Source: Candidatus Tayloriibacteriota bacterium
GTDB lineage: Bacteria > Patescibacteriota > Minisyncoccia > Phycocordibacterales > SIBU01
Assembly (NCBI GenBank): GCA_016188455.1
Contig: JACPHR010000003.1
Span: forward strand, 1-33,434
Length of the DNA: 33,434 bases
Direction: 5' to 3'
A program made the position numbers and the translations under genes. The notes below the pieces were generated by a model that saw only the letters and a program-made list of their open reading frames with translations, was not told the DNA's origin and made no database searches. Positions within the stretch are counted from its first letter, which is position 1. Each line of letters starts with the position of its first letter. Of this stretch, positions 29,918 through 33,434 are shown one piece after another.

Positions 29918-30448
29918 ATGGAGAATAATCAAAACAATCAATTATCAAACAAAGAGCAGTACGAGCTAAAACAACAGGAAAAGCTTAAAGAACAAAATCG
30001 TGTCGCACGGCACCGCTCCATGAAGCGTATGACAAAAATCGCGCTCATTGTTGCTATCATCGGCGGAAGTATTGGCACTTTTGTTTGGTATCTTGCGACC
30101 CGTCCGCCTATTCCCGAAGGAGAGATACTTTCCCGAAGCGGTTTGCATTGGCACCCCAAACTTGCAATTTTCGTCAAAGGAGAAAAACAGGAAATACCTG
30201 CCAACCTCGGCATTGGCGCGGTGCACAATCCCATGCATACGCACGATTCAAGCGGCGTTATTCACCTAGAATTTCAAGGCGTTGTTCGCAAGGACAATTT
30301 GAAGCTCGGCCACTTTTTTGAAGTGTGGGGCAAGGACTTTATGGAGCTTGGGTCGTCTGTCAAAATGACGGTAAACAGCGAGGAAAACGCCGAGCTTCAA
30401 AACTACATTTTGAAAGACGGAGATAAAATTGAGTTGCGATATGAATAG
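29918..30448 (+). CDS. Membrane-anchored His-rich protein (HWH...HTHD type)
   Basis: This 176-aa protein has a charged N-terminal cytoplasmic part with a coiled-coil-like run (NKEQYELKQQEKLKEQNRVARHRSMKR), one transmembrane segment (about residues 41-63), and an external domain with LHWHPKLAIFVKGEKQEIPANLGIG, HNPMHTHDSSGVIHLEF and LKLGHFFEVWGKDF. The histidines HWH and HTHD...H are placed as in metal-binding cupredoxin-like or related domains. The ORF track start at 29786 lies in the previous gene; ATG 29918 is used. Its function is unknown, and a copper role would fit the neighbours. Confidence 0.72.
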   Translation: MENNQNNQLSNKEQYELKQQEKLKEQNRVARHRSMKRMTKIALIVAIIGGSIGTFVWYLATRPPIPEGEILSRSGLHWHPKLAIFVKGEKQEIPANLGIGAVHNPMHTHDSSGVIHLEFQGVVRKDNLKLGHFFEVWGKDFMELGSSVKMTVNSEENAELQNYILKDGDKIELRYE

Positions 30449-30454
30449 AAATTT

Positions 30455-30628
30455 ATGGTAAAAATTGTTGATAAGAATAATAAAACGTTATACCAATGCG
30501 AAGAATGTAGTTTTGGGTACGAGGAGCAGTCGTGGGCGGAAAAGTGTGAAGCGTGGTGTAAGGAACATCAGAGTTGCAATATTGAGATAACTTCTCATGG
30601 CATTCCGCCCAAGTGGAAAGAAATTTAA
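30455..30628 (+). CDS. 57-aa zinc-ribbon-like protein (not in ORF track)
   Basis: ATG 30455 opens MVKIVDKNNKTLYQCEECSF, followed by GYEEQSWAEKCEAWCKEHQS and CNIEITSHGIPPKWKEI. Five cysteines (CxxC, then C...C...C) and a His suggest a small metal-binding protein; similar short 'CEECGFGY...CEEWC' proteins exist in archaea. It starts six bases after the previous stop, and the right 32-bp inverted repeat begins two bases after its own stop. It is the last gene of the operon. Confidence 0.72.
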   Translation: MVKIVDKNNKTLYQCEECSFGYEEQSWAEKCEAWCKEHQSCNIEITSHGIPPKWKEI

Positions 30629-30630
30629 TA

Positions 30631-30662
30631 CACTTTTCGCACAATCAAACAACGCGAGGGCG
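30631..30662 (-). repeat. Right 32-bp inverted repeat of the cysteine-rich operon
   Basis: Perfect reverse-complement partner of 27471-27502. It starts two bases after the last stop of the operon and is followed directly by a REP-like inverted repeat. Confidence 0.9.
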
Positions 30663-30786
30663 GGGTAATGGGGACAGTAATGGGGACAGCCACCATTGTT
30701 CGGTTATTTGTGTGTTATAATACATCATACACATTAAACCATAAGTTTACTTATTTAATTGTGGCTGTCCCTCATTACCCATTACC
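30663..30786. repeat. REP-like element with GGGGACAG arms
   Basis: GGGTAATGGGGACAG-TAATGGGGACAGCCAC (30663-30693) is complementary, with small gaps, to GTGGCTGTCCC-TCATTACCCATTACC (30761-30786). Tandem CATTAC units follow to about 30837. GGGGACAG repeats of this type often accompany REP-associated tyrosine transposases (RAYT, Y1 family). No transposase is present here. Confidence 0.6.
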
Positions 30787-31050
30787 TCATTACGTTACTC
30801 TTCCTCCCATTACTGCATTACTGTCCATTACCATTACAGGGCAGATTTTTTGGCATAAGATTTTTTGGTTTTGTGGACCTAGGGAGAACCGCGATTACGC
30901 TTTCGGTCACAACTCTCATCTCGCCGTCGCTCGATTCGGTCGCGACCCCAGCTCGGCCATTTTTTCTGCTGAAAAAATATGCCTGCGCTTTCCGATTCTC
31001 CACGCAAAGCACGCAGGTGCTTTGCTCTAGCCCCCACTTCGGGGACTCGT
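30787..31050. other. Gene-free stretch with CATTAC units and duplicated tRNA-Ala 3' end
   Basis: It contains short CATTAC tandem units to about 30837 and a 16-nt copy (30873-30888) of the tRNA-Ala 3' end. The rest has no convincing gene; ORFs on both strands read through repeat-like sequence. Confidence 0.5.
30873..30888 (-). repeat. Direct repeat of the tRNA-Ala 3' end (att-like)
   Basis: GTGGACCTAGGGAGAA is identical to 31051-31066, the 3' part of the tRNA-Ala gene on the minus strand, 178 bp further downstream of the tRNA. It looks like an integration or recombination scar. Confidence 0.6.
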
Positions 31051-31051
31051 G

Positions 31052-31122
31052 TGGACCTAGGGAGAATCGGACTCCCGCCTCGTCCATGCCATGGACACGT
31101 TCTGCCACTGAACTATAGGCCC
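31052..31122 (-). tRNA. tRNA-Ala (anticodon GGC)
   Basis: A 71-nt cloverleaf: acceptor GGGCCTA/TAGGTCC including the G3.U70 pair that marks alanine tRNAs, D-arm GTTC/GAAC, anticodon stem TGTCC/GGACG with loop ATGGCAT (GGC), variable AGGC, T-arm GGGAG-TCCGATT-CTCCC, discriminator A. CCA is not encoded. Position 55 is C instead of the near-universal T, which is unusual. Confidence 0.88.
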
Positions 31123-31207
31123 GTTTCATCAAGATGTTATCGCAAAAAAACAAAATTGCCAACTTTATGCTATACTTGGTTGAGTGGCGTCAAAGTAGTT
31201 TTTATTT

Positions 31208-31435
31208 ATGAAAGCTCTTTTCCCGTTTCCAATGTTGCCAAGGTTACTTGTTGGCATAGCTTTTGGTGCGGCGGTCATTTACATCCTGCTTGAACTGGGA
31301 GTAATGTCTTTCAAAACAATGGCGGTCGCCCTGGCCATATTGATTCTTGGCATTCCCTTGGTAGCCATACTGCTCGTGTTGTTGTTGGCAGTATTGTTAC
31401 GGTTTATACTTGGATTTGCCGACCGAAAGAAATAA
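31208..31435 (+). CDS. Small two-TM membrane protein
   Basis: This 75-aa protein is almost entirely hydrophobic, with two transmembrane segments (about residues 11-33 and 38-66) and a short basic tail (GFADRKK). A TATACT box lies about 30 bases upstream (31171-31176) without a clear -35, and a rho-independent terminator follows at 31456-31487. It is therefore a single-gene unit. No function is recognised. Confidence 0.65.
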   Translation: MKALFPFPMLPRLLVGIAFGAAVIYILLELGVMSFKTMAVALAILILGIPLVAILLVLLLAVLLRFILGFADRKK

Positions 31436-31455
31436 TCCCAAACAAAAAACCGCCA

Positions 31456-31487
31456 GCCACACCCTCCGTTGTGTGGCATTTTTCTTG
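31456..31487 (+). terminator. Rho-independent terminator of the 75-aa gene
   Basis: GCCACAC pairs with GTGTGGC across an eight-base loop and runs into ATTTTTCTTG. Confidence 0.8.
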
Positions 31488-31512
31488 TGGAATCGCCAGA
31501 ACTTGCTAAAAT
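31485..31512 (+). promoter_or_regulatory. Leaderless promoter of hisS
   Basis: TTGTGG (31485-31490), a 16-bp spacer, TAAAAT (31507-31512) with TGC in front (extended -10). ATG 31519 follows after six bases, so the transcript should start at the ATG. Confidence 0.6.
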
Positions 31513-31518
31513 AGGTCC

Positions 31519-32472
31519 ATGACTAAAAAAACCGAAAATGGACTGGCGACCGAACCGTACAAAGGCGTGCGGGATTTTTACCCGGAGGACATGGCCGTCC
31601 AGAATTATATTTATGATGTCTGGCAGGAAGTGTCTAAGCGATTCGGTTATAAGGAATACGGCGCTTCCATCCTTGAGCCAGCGGAATTGTACCGGCAGAA
31701 ATCCGGCGATGAGCTCGTCAACGACCAAATGTACGTCTTCAGCGACAAAGGCGGCCGCGAGGTGGCGCTCCGGCCCGAAATGACCCCGACCCTGGCGCGC
31801 ATGGTGGCGGCCAAGCGCAAGTCCTTGAAGTTTCCCCTGCGCTGGTACTCCATTCCCAATCTCTTCCGCTACGAGCGGCCTCAGCGGGGCCGGCGGCGTG
31901 AGCACTGGCAACTCAACTGCGACCTCTTGGGAGTGGCGGGAACTGAAGGAGATATTGAAATCATAAAACTTGCGTATGACGTGATGAAAGCCTTTGGAGC
32001 AAAAGATGAGAATTTTGTGATAAAAATTGGAAGCAGAAAGGCGCTTACCAAACAGCTAGTAAAACGCGGAGTTCCTTATGAACATCATAAGAAAGTTTCG
32101 CAACTTATAGATAAAAAAGGCAAAATGCCGGAAGAGGAACGTTTGGCAGAACTGAGAAAGCTCGGCGCCAATTTTGAAATTACTGAGAGCGACGATACCG
32201 CGGAGATTAGACGGCTCCTTTCGCAAAAGGGTGTAGCCAATACCGCGTTTGATGCAGAAATAGTCCGAGGGTTTGACTACTATACCAGTATGGTCTTTGA
32301 AGTCTTTGACGCCAGTCCGGAAAACCGCCGCTCGCTTTTCGGCGGCGGGCGCTACGACAATTTGCTTGACATGTTTGGCGTTGAGCCCGTCCCCGCAGTT
32401 GGCTTTGGCATGGGAGATGTAACCATCCGAGACTTTCTTACAACTCACAATCTTCCTCTTAGTAAGCACTAA
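31519..32472 (+). CDS. hisS: Histidyl-tRNA synthetase without C-terminal anticodon-binding domain
   Basis: This class II synthetase core has KGVRDFYPEDM, motif 1 region YGASILEPAELY, motif 2 (WYSIPNLFRYERPQRGRRREHWQLNCDLLG), the HisA motif RGFDYYTSMVFEVF (about residues 254-267) and motif 3 (LFGGGRYDNLLDMFG ... AVGFGMGDVTIRDFL). The usual HisRS has about 420 residues with an anticodon-binding domain after motif 3. This one stops at 317, and the 118 bases to the next gene do not encode the rest. A HisZ-type regulatory paralogue is less likely because both HisA motifs are intact. It may be a genuine short HisRS or a truncated one. Confidence 0.9.
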   Translation: MTKKTENGLATEPYKGVRDFYPEDMAVQNYIYDVWQEVSKRFGYKEYGASILEPAELYRQKSGDELVNDQMYVFSDKGGREVALRPEMTPTLARMVAAKRKSLKFPLRWYSIPNLFRYERPQRGRRREHWQLNCDLLGVAGTEGDIEIIKLAYDVMKAFGAKDENFVIKIGSRKALTKQLVKRGVPYEHHKKVSQLIDKKGKMPEEERLAELRKLGANFEITESDDTAEIRRLLSQKGVANTAFDAEIVRGFDYYTSMVFEVFDASPENRRSLFGGGRYDNLLDMFGVEPVPAVGFGMGDVTIRDFLTTHNLPLSKH

Positions 32473-32590
32473 GCTGGACAGACTATTTCAAAGTGAAAAA
32501 TCTAAAAATTACCGAGGGGCGAATTATTTACGCGAATTAGTAGTTATTCGTATCATTAGTACAATTCGTATATTAGTATCGTCTATTCGT
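32473..32590. repeat. hisS-exonuclease spacer with ATTAGTA/ATTCGTA units
   Basis: GAATTAGTAGTTATTCGTAT, CATTAGTACAATTCGTATAT and TAGTATCGTCTATTCGTATG follow each other. This is the most regular tandem form of the intercistronic repeat family. The last unit runs into the ATG of the exonuclease gene. Confidence 0.55.
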
Positions 32591-33166
32591 ATGAGAAAAG
32601 TAACCTTTGACACCGAAACCTCAAACCTCTTTCAGGATGTCGGTTCAAACGACCCGTCCAAGCTCGCGCTCTCGGTCGTCTGCATCCATGATTCGGAAAC
32701 CGACAGCTATGCGAGCTTCATGGAAGAAGACCTGAAAAAACTCTGGCCGATTTTGGAAAAAACCGACCTGCTCATCGGCTTCAACTCCGACCATTTTGAC
32801 ATTCCCCTCTTAAACAAATACTATCCGGGCGACCTGACAAAAATCAAAAGCCTTGACCTCTTGAAAGAAGTGCGCGCCTCGCTCGGCCGGCGGATTAAAC
32901 TGGACGACTTGGCCGAAGCGACCCTCGGCAAAAAGAAACTCGGCCACGGCCTTGAAGCCATCGTCTGGTGGAAAAACGGCGAGAAAGACAAGGTCGTCAA
33001 GTATTGCCTGGAGGACGTGAAAATCACCAAAGAAATTTATGAATACGCTCGGGCGCGCAAACACCTCAAATACAGGGAGGGCAATGTCGTGAAAGAAATT
33101 CCGCTTGACCCGAGCGGCTGGGAAAACTTGCCCGAGCAAACGCTGACGCACACTCTGCCACTCTAA
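32591..33166 (+). CDS. DEDD-type 3'-5' exonuclease / RNase H-like domain protein
   Basis: This 191-aa protein has the exonuclease signatures ExoI (FDTET, about residues 5-9), ExoII (LLIGFNSDHFDIPLL, about 60-74) and ExoIII (VVKYCLEDVKITKEIY, about 135-150), the last with the Tyr-x3-Asp form of DEDDy nucleases. It resembles the YprB-type RNase H-like domain found as a stand-alone protein. It would degrade or trim DNA or RNA from the 3' end; the actual substrate is unknown. It is preceded by a repeat-rich spacer and has no visible Shine-Dalgarno. Confidence 0.85.
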   Translation: MRKVTFDTETSNLFQDVGSNDPSKLALSVVCIHDSETDSYASFMEEDLKKLWPILEKTDLLIGFNSDHFDIPLLNKYYPGDLTKIKSLDLLKEVRASLGRRIKLDDLAEATLGKKKLGHGLEAIVWWKNGEKDKVVKYCLEDVKITKEIYEYARARKHLKYREGNVVKEIPLDPSGWENLPEQTLTHTLPL

Positions 33167-33327
33167 AGATCAAAATACCAACATACGAACAATACCAATG
33201 ATACGAACATTACTAATTTCATACGAACCTACGAACCCCGATAATGGGGAGCATTTCGTATTTTTCGTATAGAGTTCGCATTGTTTGTATGGTTCGTAAA
33301 ATTCTTATGTTGGTATATTGAATTTCC
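33167..33327. repeat. Long imperfect hairpin of ATACGAAC/GTTCGTAT units
   Basis: Outer arms ATACCAACATACGAA and TTCTTATGTTGGTAT pair (one mismatch), inner parts carry ATACGAAC-type units on the left and TTCGTAT/GTTCGTA on the right, and the tip is CCCC-GATAAT-GGGG. The whole spacer of about 150 nt folds on itself. Confidence 0.65.
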
Positions 33328-33434
33328 ATGAAAACCCAACGTTGGTGGCGCGATTCAAAACCATACACGGCCCTGCTTTCATTCCTCTCGGCGGCCATAA
33401 TTTTAGGCTTTGGTTTTGCCGTACTCTATGGCGG
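33328..33434 (+). CDS. N-terminus of a membrane or secreted protein (cut by window end)
   Basis: ATG 33328 opens MKTQRWWRDSKPYTALLSFL and then SAAIILGFGFAVLYG. A basic N-terminus followed by one hydrophobic segment suggests a signal anchor. The frame stays open to the end of the window. The family cannot be told from 35 residues. Confidence 0.6.
   Translation, partial: MKTQRWWRDSKPYTALLSFLSAAIILGFGFAVLYG

Noticed and set aside
30818-31162. 114-aa minus-strand ORF over tRNA-Ala
   Set aside because: It overlaps the tRNA gene and its duplicated 3' end, and includes translated repeat sequence.
31519-32472. HisZ (regulatory HisRS paralogue)
   Set aside because: Both histidine-specific catalytic motifs are intact and no histidine-biosynthesis genes are nearby, so a short HisRS is favoured.
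1-33434. Recoded TGA (glycine) as in some CPR lineages
   Set aside because: TGA serves as a stop at well-supported gene ends such as 9622-9624, and no conserved protein here needs TGA to be read through.

Overview
The window looks like a chromosome segment of an uncultivated Patescibacteria/CPR bacterium, most likely Parcubacteria. This is inferred from gene content and style, not from a search. Genes use the standard bacterial code (TGA is a stop, for example in the ATGA overlap at 9622-9625). Proteins are compact: AspRS lacks its GAD domain and HisRS lacks its anticodon-binding domain. Spacers are full of short degenerate inverted repeats of the kind common in these genomes.

Layout. 1-3.8 kb: end of a cytidylyltransferase-like gene, a PAP2 phosphatase, a secreted Ig-like/peptidoglycan-binding protein, an ECF sigma factor with a small membrane protein, and a 73-aa orphan. 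3.8-6.2 kb: aspS and trpS. 6.2-12.3 kb: an accessory zone with an ArsR-type regulator, a P2-type cation (Ca2+-like) ATPase with a membrane partner, a relic of the trpS 5' end, a tRNA-Arg(CCG) gene apparently nested inside a broken second tRNA-Arg(CCG), tRNA-derived repeats, and a Na+/Ca2+-exchanger-like gene between 63-bp inverted repeats. 12.4-16.1 kb: a four-gene cassette (ATP-grasp ligase, ECF-S-like membrane protein, DHFR/RibD-like reductase, CofE/FolC2-like glutamyl ligase) between 180-bp inverted repeats that are identical except for one 3-nt indel. 16.1-25.5 kb: the chaperone block grpE-(orf)-dnaK-dnaJ and the translation/transcription block infA-rpmJ-rpsM-rpsK-rpsD-rpoA-rplQ-rplM-rpsI, all on the minus strand. 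25.8-27.2 kb: an AIR-synthase (PurM)-like gene and a 97-aa partner of different base composition. 27.5-30.7 kb: a six-gene cysteine-rich redox/metal-like operon between perfect 32-bp inverted repeats. 30.7-33.4 kb: REP-like hairpin, tRNA-Ala(GGC) with a duplicated 3' end, a small membrane protein, hisS, a DEDD exonuclease and the start of a membrane/secreted protein.

Most unusual signal: three gene cassettes, each bounded by its own pair of inverted repeats (63, 180 and 32 bp), with no transposase, integrase or recombinase gene anywhere in the window. Together with tRNA 3'-end duplications and a nested tRNA, this suggests non-autonomous cassette movement or invertible segments in a streamlined genome. 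A second recurring theme is near-leaderless transcription: in several genes the ATG lies 6-11 nt after a recognisable -10 box.

All coordinates, repeat alignments and tRNA folds were worked out by eye. Function calls rest on motif recognition, with no database search.
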